From assembly GCF_904849725.1 (NCBI RefSeq), contig NC_058522.1, forward strand, positions 233,901,084 through 233,965,083: 64,000 bases of DNA. The letters run 5' to 3'. The position numbers and the translations under genes were made by a program. The DNA comes from Hordeum vulgare subsp. vulgare. Taxonomy: Eukaryota; Streptophyta; Magnoliopsida; Poales; Poaceae. Positions within the stretch are counted from its first letter, which is position 1. Every line of letters begins with the position of its first letter. The notes beneath the pieces are model-generated. The model made no database searches. It saw only the letters and a list, made by a program, of their open reading frames with translations, and was not told the origin of the DNA. Positions 36,324-46,930 of this stretch are shown piece after piece.

Positions 36324-36451
36324 AAGCCCTTTCTGTGGTGTCGCTTAGACGTCCGACTATGGCATGCTTATTGTTATTATTTCTTACAAGCCCTTTCTGT
36401 GGTGTCGCTCAGACGCCCGACTGCGGTACGCATATTATTCATTATTACCAT
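36324..36451 (+). repeat. 64-bp tandem duplication in LTR C
   Basis: Two units start with AAGCCCTTTCTGTGGTGTCG at 36324 and 36388. They differ at several sites (TTAGACGTCC against TCAGACGCCC), so the duplication is not recent. Confidence 0.85.
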
Positions 36452-36973
36452 CCTTGATTATTTATAAAACATTGGTGGAAACATTGCATCTCTTCATGAA
36501 TGCATCCATGAAATAAACTCTAATGGCATGATATAATTGTTAGTGGAATTTGGATGCATCTTACCTGCTTAACTTAATTGTTTTCTTGATGTTTGCGAGT
36601 ACATTCAAAGTACTCACTCGCTTGTCCCTGGCTATTGTCTTGGCCAGATTGCGTTCGGAGAGGAGCATGATGCCGTCAACCCCAGAACCTAGGAGTTGAG
36701 GATAGCAACCTTGTGAGATAGGAATTTATCTAGGTTAGCTGTTCCTGTGGGAATGGAGTCCCATGGGCACTGGAGATTCCTCGAGTTCCTTCCTGCGCCA
36801 ACCTCAAACTTTTGTTCAACCAGTAGACCTTCATGGTCTTGTAACCTAGATTTTGTATTTTGCTTGGATATTCTGTATCTAGTAAGTGTCTATCAGCTAA
36901 CAACAATCCTGGGGCTGGTAAACACAGATACATTTTTCTGGAAATTATTCTTTGAAAACACGTTGCTACAACC

Positions 36974-36987
36974 TTGGTATCAAAGCC
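36974..36987 (+). other. Primer-binding-site-like sequence of C, tRNA-iMet type
   Basis: TTGGTATCAAAGCC lies 3 bp after the LTR end CA (36970). It differs at one base from TGGTATCAGAGC, the usual initiator-Met primer site of plant LTR retrotransposons. Confidence 0.7.
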
Positions 36988-37164
36988 TGGATGACCATTG
37001 GCTAAACCTATCTTAGACAGGTCGCTATCCCTAAACCGGATATTTATATATCCACACCCCAGCCTAGCCTACCCAATAGCCAACCAAAGTGGCCATCCGA
37101 CACCTTTTGGCGGTCGGTGCCTAACCTGCCAACCTAGCCTTAAGCTATGTGTCTATGACCGCCG

Positions 37165-38292
37165 CAAGTTCCATAGCCAGGAAATCCAATCTAGAGCCCG
37201 TTCTCGAGAGGAACACGATCACGGAGGGGCTCACTCTCCTCATGGGTGCTCCTCCGATGATTCGTGAGTAGTTCATATCAGACCTACGGGTCCGTAGGTA
37301 GTATCTAGATGGCTTTCTCTATCTTTTTGTTTCTCAACACAATGGTCTCTTGGAGATCCATATGATGTAACTCTTTCTTTTGTGGTGTGTTTGTTGGGAT
37401 CTGATGAATTGTGAGTTTAGGATCATATATATGTAAAGATATTCATGCTTGTTTATTATAGCCTCGTATTTCTTCTCTGTTATTTGGTTTTTGTCTGGCC
37501 AACCTGATCTTTTATCTTGCAATGGGAAGAGGTGCTTTGTGATGGGTTTGATCTTGCGGAGCTCAACCTCAGTGACAGAAAGAGACATGACACACATGTA
37601 CTGTTGCTATCATGGATAAAACGATGGGGGTCTACTCCTACATGAATAGATCTTGTCTACATCATGTCATCTTCTTAAGGAATTACTCCATTTCTCCGTG
37701 AACTCAATACACTAGATGCATGCTGGATATCGGCCGATGTGTGGAGTAATAGAAGTAGATGTAGGCAGAAGTCGGTCTGCTTATCTTCGACGTCCTGCCT
37801 ATATATATATGACCATTGTCTTGAATATCGTCATAATTATTTGCTCTTCTATCAATTTCCTAAAAGTAATTTGTCTACCCACCATTTGCTATTTCTCGAG
37901 AGAAGCCACTAGTGAAACCTATGGCCCCTGGGTCTAGTTCACATCATCTATTTGCAATCTCTACTTTTCTATTTGTGTTTCCACTTTATTTGCTCTTTTT
38001 TTCAGATCTATATTATCAAAAAACCAAAAAATACCTTGCTTCGTTCTATTTTCTATCACTCTTATTTGTATCTATCAATCTATCCTTACTTTATCCACGA
38101 GGGATTGACAAGCCCTTCACGCGTTGGGTTGCTAGGATTTGCTATTTGTGTGTAGGTGCTGGTTACATAGTCTTGTGGATCTTCGTACTAGATTGATACC
38201 TTGGTTTCCTAACTGAGGGAAATACTTGCCATACCTATGCTACATCACCCTTTAAGCTTGGAGGGAAACCAACGCATCAACGTGACTAAGCA
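37165..38292 (+). repeat. G 5' LTR, left-truncated
   Basis: From GGAAATCCAATCTAGAGCCC it is collinear with 51367-52489 of the 3' LTR and ends GTGACTAAGCA. The junction with C is placed at 37165 but is uncertain by about 15 bp, because both parents share CAAGTTCCA-like text. Confidence 0.8.
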
Positions 38293-38299
38293 AGCTTTC

Positions 38300-38317
38300 T
38301 GGCGCCGTTGACGGGGA
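38300..38317 (+). other. G primer-binding site, tRNA-Asp type
   Basis: TGGCGCCGTTGACGGGGA differs at one base from the E2 site, in opposite orientation. It lies 7 bp after the LTR end. Confidence 0.8.
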
Positions 38318-38493
38318 AGATCAAGTCAAGATCTATGAGGTTCCTAGACATAAATCTCATCTTCTTGCAATTACATTATTTTCCATTTGACTCTCGTTTT
38401 CCTCTCCTCCACTTCACAAATATTTGCCTTTTTCTGATTGCCATTTTCTTGCCGGATCTCTTGTTTGCTTGCATTCTTGCTTGCGTAGTCACG

Positions 38494-41400
38494 ATGACTC
38501 AAGAAAACACTAAATTGTGTGATTTTTCCTGTCAGGACCCCGATCCTAAGCCATAGGAATCCAACTTGTAACACATCACATCACTTTGTGGTCTCACGCA
38601 CGGTTAACCCCACGACTGCCACCTTACCATGGCCGGGACCGTTTGCGTCTTTTGACTCACGTATGCGATTGTGTCACTAGCATTTCAACGACAAAGAACC
38701 TGGGTCGACATTACTAGTGATAAACCCAAGTGGCACATCCATACAGAGACATGCATACATAACCCAACAAAGCAGGTGTCGGTCATCAGCGTGTGTACAC
38801 GAGTCGTATCAAGCTACAAGGACTCCATTACGCAGGTGTGACATTAAAGTCATCACTACAGGTAGACGAGTCATAGCAGGCTACAATGACTCCATTACAT
38901 TGCGAGACATTTCCCCATAGGGACAGACACATCAGCTAAGAAGGATACATGCCGGTCAACCTATGTGTCCAGAGCAATAGCGAGCTACCAAGCCTCAGTG
39001 GAATCACAAAGGAGCATTTCTATGTAAAGAGTACTACTAGAGGCTTACAACTAGGTTTCAAACCCCATACATATCGCAACACATCACACGTACGCATGAC
39101 ATACGCAATATGTATAGATACAACAACGACATCACAACATAACCATACAACAACACAACATTTATTTAGAAGGCCCAGAAGGGTCTTGCATAATAAGTTC
39201 ATACAGGCAGGGGTCACATGACCCGACACTCAAGTCACACACACAAAGTCATACAAGCGAAGCGGAAGCATAAAAGTTGTCTGGGTCCAGACAGTTGAAA
39301 GGTAAGGCATAAAGCCTGACTATATACAATCCCCATCCAAGGGCCGGATCGTAGCTCGGACACCAGCTACTCGTCATCGTCGACGTCTAGATAGAACCCA
39401 CCATTTGGATCGTGGGTGTCCTGTGCAATAGTTATTAAGCAAACATGAGTATGAAAGTACTCAGCAAAACTGTAGAACAGATCTATCTACGCATGCACAT
39501 GTATCAGTAAAGGGGTTGTGGGGTTTCATGCAGCAGGCCAGATTTGACTCTTGGCTAACCTGTACTATGACTACAAGTATTTTTAATAAGTTTTGAGAAG
39601 TCGTACACGAGTCCACTAACTCCACAACAGTACGCCACCATGGATTCTTTCCCGTCTCCCTACGGAAATGCCATCCATGGTACTCACACTTGTCTTGATA
39701 CTTTTATGAGTAACCATTAAAGTTATCTATGAACAACATATGTTTCCAAGCAGTCCATATCCAAGGACGCGGCTATTTGAATAAATCATAACCCTGCAGG
39801 GGTGTACTTCTTCACACGCACTCTTGCCACTTCTCACCATGTGCACTTCATGCACCTTGGCAACCTTCAAACGGAAGCCCAGCGAGGGAGTCGGCCACGA
39901 CTGTTAACCACACTGATACCAAGTCCAGGTTTATCACCTATTTGAGAGTGAATCCGCATGGAAGTCCGGCCGAAGTTTCTGCTATGGCCCCAAACAATGT
40001 GCACAGGGTTCCCAAGCCCACCATCCGGGTGTCACTTAGTACACCGTGCCACTGCCTACCGCATCACAGTCCACCTCTAAGGTCAACACTATGCACCACC
40101 TCCAGCATATGCTATAAACACCAGAAACTACTTGCAACTCCTGGACCGAGTATTAGATGATTAATAAGCCGAGAGGGGTCGAGTTACCGGAACCCAATGT
40201 GCGGTAGTATCTGGTCTCGGATCACATAGATAGAACTCCGTTCCTAAGGACGGTCCCAAAGAAACAACCATAGCAGGATAAGGCACATCATGGCTCAAGC
40301 AACTACCAGGTATGCTAGGTTGCAAGGATTAGCTATTTACTGTGACAATGACAGGTCATGCAAAGGAATGGGTTCAGCTACCGAAGTAAAAGTATTTGAA
40401 ACATTTTGTCCTAATGCAATAAGTGAGAGCAGGAGCGAGACCATGGTATTTTATCGGGATGATAAAAATAGTGCTTGCCTTGTGGATCGGCGGAAGGGTA
40501 CACTCCTTCAGTCGGATACTCCTGAGTATCCTATGGAGCAGAGCCTACCGAATCAAACAATCACAATAAATACATATCAAGTGCAGCAACATGATGCATG
40601 ATCAAGGCATGATAAAATATGATGGATGAGCTAATGCATCTATAAGTAATTTGGTTTGAAGCTGGTTTCAAACGTAGTTTGAAATGCCACTTCAAATAGT
40701 TATTTTCATATACTCTTTTTAATTGATTTGACCTGATGCTTAGCATAACTTGTTCTATCATGCATGAAAATAGCACCATTGGATTATTTGGATTTTTCAG
40801 ATCATTTTTCAGATCAATTTTCATATATAAATTATTTTAATCTGAGTTACAGATTAATTTCTATGAATTTTTGAAGTTTTAAAGTATTTTTGAATTGTTT
40901 TAATCACTAAAATGGACTTGCAGCGTCAGCATGACCTGAGCAGGTCAAAGTGGGCCGTTGCAAGTCATACCTGACCAGTGGGACCCACTGGTCAGTGTCT
41001 CTGGCTAAAATCAAATGAAGAATTAAGTTAATTAACTAATTAGCAGTGGCTGGCCCACATGTGAGTGACTTTTTAGGATAATTGCTTTTAATTAAATAAT
41101 TAATTGGTTGAACTTAATTAGATTGGGCTGACCCCACGTGTCAGCCAACCAGGGGGTCAAACGCACCGGTGATGAGGTCAAACCCAGCGGTCGCGAGCCT
41201 CCGACGACCACAGGGACGGCGGAGCGCATCGGGAATGTGTCTCTGGTGACCAAATGGACGACATAGTGGCTCATTCGAACGGCCACTTACTAGCACGTCA
41301 AAAGGTACCAGCCCAGGGACTGGGGTGGCCGGAATCGACGCTGGCGACGAGCTCGGCGGCTGCCGGAGCTTGGGCCTCATCGAGTTCATCACTCTATGGC

Positions 41401-43660
41401 TCAAAACGCATGGGGGTTTGCTGCTAACACATCTACACGACGAGCTAGAGCTGTTGGTGGCCTCAGAAGGACCGGTCGTTCACCGAAGCGTCACCGACGA
41501 CAAGCTCCCGCGATGGATCTCGTCGGGCTCTAATGGAAACATGCCCTAGAGCATGGGAATGAAGGGGAAAAAGAGGAGGATGGAACCTTGAGCTCACAAC
41601 GAGTGCATTGGCGATGGGAGTGGGCTCGAGGACGGCCTGGAGGTGACGAATCGACGGCGACGATCGTAAAGCAGCAGGACGTTGAGGCTTATCGGTTCCA
41701 AGGCTTAGAAGAGGGGATGGGTGGCTGGAACGGGCTGGCGACGGTGAGCTCGAGCACCCGCCATGGCGGCAGAGTGGAAGAAGGGGGAGAGAGCGAATGG
41801 CAAGGTGGGGATGACGGTAACAAATCCTGGGGTGGCTTATCCCCTTCGCCAGCGCGACGAGGTGGCCAGGTAGGCACGCAGGTGCATGCTGCCTCCGGAG
41901 AGAGCGGCCGCCACCTCCTCCTTGCGGACTAGCAAAGGAAGAATACGACAGGGAAGGAGGAGGTGGGCTGGGCCAGGCGACAGATAGAGCTTTTCCCATT
42001 TAATTCCATTTTATTTTATTCTATTTTGCAATTCGAGCATTTGTTTTATTTATTTTTGGCTCGATTTGGAATATTACCAAGCTCCACAAAATAATTCAAC
42101 ATTTTATATTAACATAAATAATTATAGCTATTTATTTTGGCTATTTTCAGTGACTTTCATGAATTGTTTTAAATTCCAAAATTGTTTGGAAAATATTAAT
42201 CATCCCTGAAATATTGTTTCCAATATTTATCAAAAAGGATGGGCTTTTATGAAGGCCATTTTGGATTCATTGGAAACACACACTATTTGGATTAGTTTAA
42301 TTAAGGTGTGGTGCTAGGGTTTCTTTAATTCCCTATTTCATTTTTAATGCAAAAATAAAATGTGAAGCACAATCAACTAAACACCAAGTAGTAATTCTAG
42401 GGATGTGACATTTCCAATACCAACAACAATGATTTTTTAGCACTCCTATTGCGCCTCCTACCACTAGTGCGGAGTCTTACGATATTAATGCCTCTTTGTT
42501 GAATCTTGTTATGAAAGAGAAATTTTCTGGTACTCCTAATGAGGATGTCGTGTCCCATCTAAACACTTTCGTAGAATTGTGTGACATGAAAATTAAGAAA
42601 GATGTGGACAATGATATGGTCAAGCTGAAATTATTTCGTTCTCTTTGTGTGATCGTGCTAAAATTTGGTTTTCATCTTTGCCACAAAATAGTATCAATTC
42701 TTGGAACAAGTGCAAATATGCTTTTATCACGAAGTATTTTCCTCGCGCGAAAATTATTTCTCTTAGAAATAAGATTATGAATTTTAAACAACTTGAGCAT
42801 GAGCATGTTGCCCAATCTTGGGAAAGTATGAAATTGATGATTGTGGATGATCATACAATTTTTTATGCAGGATTGAATTTTTTTTCTAGAAATCTTTTAG
42901 GTTCTGCCGCGGGTGGTACTTCATGGAAATTACTTTGGGTGATGCTACTAAATTTCTTGATAATATTATGGCTAATTATTCACAGTGGCATACTGAAAGA
43001 GCTCCTACTAGTAAAAAGGTTAATTGTAGTGAAGAAATTGCTGCTATGAGTGAAAAAGTTGATGCTCTTATGAAATTGGTTGCTAGTAAGTATGCTCCTA
43101 TTGATCCTAATGATGTGCCTTTTTCTACATTGATTTAGCAAAATAATGATCCCGTAGATGTGAATTTTTTCTCACAAAACAATTTTAACAATAATGCTTA
43201 TAGGAACAATTTTAATCCTAGGTCTTATCCTGGAAATTCTTCAAATAATTATGGTAATTCCTATGGTAATTCTCATAATAATAATGCTAGGATACCCTCT
43301 GATCTTGAGAGTAATATTAAGGAATTTATGAATGCGCAAAAAGCTTTCAATACTACAATAGAAGAAAAGTTGAATAAGAATGATGATATGTCTGGAAGCA
43401 TCGATAGAATTTCGCATGATGTAGAAAATCTCAAGAATATTTTTCCTAAGGTTGATATTAATGAATCAATCAAACCTTTATATGTTTCGGTAAATCAAAG
43501 TAAGAAAAGAACCACTATGCTTAGATCTAAAAGAGAATTTCTAGAACAAGCATTTCACGATTGCTTTCATAAAAATGATGAAGAGATTAAAATGATTGGT
43601 GTTTATTCTATTGATTCCCTGTTTAATAATGTTAAAATTAATTATGAGGGAACTGAATAA
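38494..43660 (+). pseudogene. G gag, split by giant LTR I and frameshifted
   Basis: The frame opens at ATG 38494 (MTQENTKLCDFS) and is cut after 12 codons by LTR I (38530-42410). It resumes at 42416. The core contains NLVMKEKFSGTPNED, AKIWFSSLPQNS and KYFPRAKIISLRNKI, which match the retrotransposon gag core (W..LP..S...W). Downstream are an Asn-rich linker (around 43160-43290) and a likely coiled coil (43330-43460). Several frameshifts (near 42440, 42640 and 42900) and a stop at 43136 break the reading frame. No zinc knuckle is evident. Confidence 0.75.
38530..42410 (-). mobile_element. I: giant solo LTR (3881 bp, TSD TTTCC)
   Basis: The plus strand starts TGTCAGGACCCCGATCC and ends GGGATGTGACA; TTTCC flanks both sides (38525-38529, 42411-42415). 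It is the inverted counterpart of E4 and H. Landmarks (minus strand): GC-rich block (41150-41950), 66-nt exon-like segment with a stop codon (about 40488-40553), ACCCCTGCAGGGT (39791-39804), hairpin arms (39446-39451/39458-39463), terminal exon (39367-39420) and AATAAA (39161-39166). It interrupts codon 13 of the G gag frame. Confidence 0.9.
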
Positions 43661-44009
43661 GGGTCAACTTTAGCTAGAGGGCATTCCCATGATTTGGAGG
43701 GTGAAAATCTTATTGAAAAATTTAACAAAAGTGGGATTGAAGAGGTCAAAACTTTCGCTAATGATGCACCCAATATTTTGGATTGCAATTCTATAAAATT
43801 TAGATAGCTGCTCTTTGATTCAGTGTATTTCTAAGTTGTAATCTATGATAAATTCACGCAATGCCTACGAACAAAATAAAGCTTTTACTAAACATATTAC
43901 GGATGCGGTGATTAAAGCTTTGGAAAAAAAGTTAGAGCAAGAGATTTCAATTCCTTGAAAATTACATGATGAATGGGAACCCACCATTAAGAAAAAAATA
44001 AAAAAAATA

Positions 44010-44420
44010 GTGCTATGCTTTATGTGATTTGGGTTCTAGTGTTTCCACAATTACGAAATATCTTTGTGATGTGCTTGGTCTCACCAATATTGAAGAATGT
44101 TCTCTCAGTTTGCACTTGGCGGATTCTACTATTAAAAAACATATGGGAATAATTAATTATATTCTTATTCTTGAGAATAGTAATTAGATGCCCATAGATT
44201 TTATTGTTCTTGATATTTAGTGAAATCCGTCTTGTTTAATAATTCTTGGTAGACCGTTCTTGCATACTATAGGGGACATGTTTTATATGAAAGAAGAGAA
44301 AATTAAATAACAGTTTCCATTATGAAAAGGCATGGAACACTTCCCTGGAACTAAAATTAAATTACCATATGAATCAATCATGAGAGAAACCTATGGATCA
44401 ATCGCTAAGGATGACATTAG
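44010..44420 (+). pseudogene. G aspartic protease remnant
   Basis: A frame includes the active-site motif DLGSS (44026-44040), then YLCDVLGLTNIEECSLSLHL, and later ILGRPFLHTIGDM, typical of gypsy proteases (the ILGRPFL flap/core). In-frame stops occur after the second third (for example TAG near 44185 and 44218), so it is inactive. No reverse transcriptase follows; the coding module ends near GTTGGGAGGTAACCC. Confidence 0.75.
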
Positions 44421-46907
44421 TTAAAATTTATGGTATATGCCTAGCTAGGGGCATAAAACGATAGCTCTTGTTGGGAGGTAACCCAATGAGTAAAATTTAT
44501 TTTCACTTCTGCTTTCTGTGCTTGAGTGTTTGCACAATTATTCCACTGTTATAATTGTGTTTTTTTTGTTTTATTTAGTGTTCATTCCAAGTAAAGCCTT
44601 TGGGATCATGTGGGGTGTTAGTTGCTTTAATCCTGTTGAAAAATAAGAACTTTTGCATAGAGAGAAACAATCCTAAAAATAACAGAAACATCAACAGTGT
44701 CTGAATTTTTTACACAAGATTAATATACACATTCGCTGAGTTTTCCTAATTTTTCAGACTTTTCGGAGTTACGTAAGTATAATTGAAATTCGAACCTTAA
44801 CACACTGTTCTATTTTCAGCAGATTCTGTTTTCTTTGTGTTATGTGCTTATTTTAATGATTCTATGGTTTATATTGAGGGGATAAGACATGGTAAAGTTA
44901 GAATACAGAAGGTATAATGCAAAAACAAATTTATAATAGTTTTCCGACAGTATCTATAGTAAAGTTTGGTTTTCTTATACTAACGGATCTCACGAAAATT
45001 TTGCTGAGTTTTGTGTGATTGAAGTTTTCAAGTTTTGAGTGAGATCATGATGGATAAAGGAATAATGAGTAATGAAAGCCAATGCTCGGGGATGCCCCAT
45101 GGAACCCCAAGCCAATATCGAAGGAGTACCAAGCATCTAAACTTGGGGAGTCCCCGGAAGGCATCCCCTCTTTCTTCTAAAAATCATCAGTAATTTTACT
45201 AGGAGCGTATTTTTATTCGTCACATATCATGAGTTTTTCTTGGAGCACCTTGTATCATTTGTGTCTTCGCTTTCTTTGCTGGTTAGATTTTCATAATAAA
45301 GCTTGCTGGATACACCCATTTGAGAGAGCTAATTATGCTATGATTTGTTAAAATCGCTCTTTATGCTTCACTTAGAATTTTTGAGCCATGGAATTGCTCA
45401 AGTACTTCACTTATATCTTTTTGAGCACAGTGGTGCTGTTATTTTCAAGAATTTTTCTCTCATGCTTCACTCACATTATTTTCAGAGGTGCTGAAAGTTT
45501 TAACAAATTCTCTCTTGCTTCACTTATATAATATTGAGATTTTAAAATTTTAAAAGAAACTTGTCCTCTCGTTCTTCACTTATATTTGTTTGAGAGCTTG
45601 TTATTTGTAATGGCAATTTTCTTTAAATGAAAATTAGTCCCAAAGTGATGAATGTCCAGGAAAGATATAATAAAAACTTTCATGAATATCATTGGATACT
45701 GAGCTTGATTCTTTGCAATAATTTTGTGTTATGAAGATAGTGATATGTGAGTTATGTTGATGATTAATTATGCTCTATTAAGAATATTGGTGTTAGGGTT
45801 TGTGATTCCCTATGCATGCACATGAAGTCAATAATTATGCTATGAAATTAAATCCGACTTGTGTTGCACTATTTGGTGTTAGTTATGTTTAATGTTCACT
45901 TATGATGATTTTTGTTCCTTGGCTGGGCGCTTCTCAATGTATTTGCTAGCCTTCACTTGTACTAAGCGAGAATACTACTTGTGCATCCAAATCCTAAACC
46001 CATAGTTGTGTCAAATGAGTCTACCGTACCTATCTATATAAGGTATTTCAACGCCGTTCCAAGTAAATTTGCAAGTGTCAACTCTAATGTTCAAAATGAA
46101 TTTCCATTTTGTGTGCCCATAACGCTCAGGAAGCAGGGAGGGATGACTGGTATCTTCCATGTTAAATAGGTTAGTCTCAAGATGAGTGTTTATTCACTTA
46201 TCATTGCACGAGAGTATGGCAGTAATAGGGATGCCCAGTCCCAAAAATAAAATAAATACATTTTATGTTGTCAAATAATAGATTCCTTGGGAATTATTAG
46301 TATGGATAGTAACCGTGGGTGCGGCTAGCAGTGGCATGTGAAAGATTGCTGGAAAAAGGAATAAACTTTAGTTTCAGTTTGGGAACCACCTATAATTTTT
46401 TTTAGCATGGAGGATATTGGAAACCCTTAGTCATTATCGTTGAAAATAAAAGCATACCACCTAAAATAATTATCTCTAAAAATTTCACTTTGAGCTCTCG
46501 CACCTCTACATATCCCTGCTTCCCTTTGCGAAGGGCCTATCTATTTACTTTTGGCATTTTTATTTCGAATTTGAGTCTCCATATTCTCTTATAAAGCACC
46601 AACTAAGGAACACCATTATCATACTTGATCATTGGATGTAGTTAATATTTGAGTGTGTTGCATGAATGCATCAATGATGGAGCATGATGCGCTAGGTATA
46701 ACGTTCTTTAGCATTAATATTTTGAAAGACTTAGTTACTTGTTAATATGTTTGATTATTGAAATTTTCATGTCAAATTATGGACTATTTATTTGCATCAA
46801 CTACAAGTCCATATGACCACGCTGAAAAGGAAAAGAATATGATGAACATGCGAGGCAACATTCTACATCAAAAATTCCGTTTTTATCATTTACCTACTCA
46901 AGGACGA
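44421..46907 (+). mobile_element. G internal 3' region, non-coding
   Basis: No long ORF. The sequence is the inverted relative of the E2 and E3 3' regions. It includes repeated segments near 45360-45600 containing TTCACTTATAT and TGAG, and degenerate polypurine-like copies near 45100-45170 (AACTTGGGGAGTCCCC). Confidence 0.6.
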
Positions 46908-46922
46908 TAAGCTTGGGGATGC
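46908..46922 (+). other. G polypurine tract
   Basis: TAAGCTTGGGGATGC immediately before the LTR start TGATACGT (46923), identical to that of E2 and K. Confidence 0.8.
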
Positions 46923-46930
46923 TGATACGT

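Larger units (their letters stand above)
28677..37164 (+). mobile_element. C: giant-LTR gypsy element, 5' LTR with primer site, truncated
   Basis: The LTR starts TGTCACACCCC at 28677 and ends TTGCTACA at 36970. Without nested B it is about 4.08 kb. A primer-binding-site-like sequence follows 3 bp later, which shows this is a 5' LTR. About 180 bp of internal sequence remains before it joins G. Inside the LTR are an AT-rich start, a GC-rich block (29850-30780), AT-rich sequence, a degenerate CACCCTCTGCAGAGT at 36064-36079, a 64-bp duplication and a GAGTAC...GTACTC hairpin (36597-36615). The layout is like the E4/H/J family, though the sequence differs. Confidence 0.8.

Noticed and set aside
36974..36987. 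Possible tRNA gene near TTGGTATCAAAGCC
   Set aside because: Only the primer-binding complement is present; no cloverleaf surrounds it.
41463..41999. 178-codon minus-strand ORF in LTR I, sense to the LTR
   Set aside because: It could be a first exon of the LTR gene, but no donor in the right phase or conserved start could be shown.
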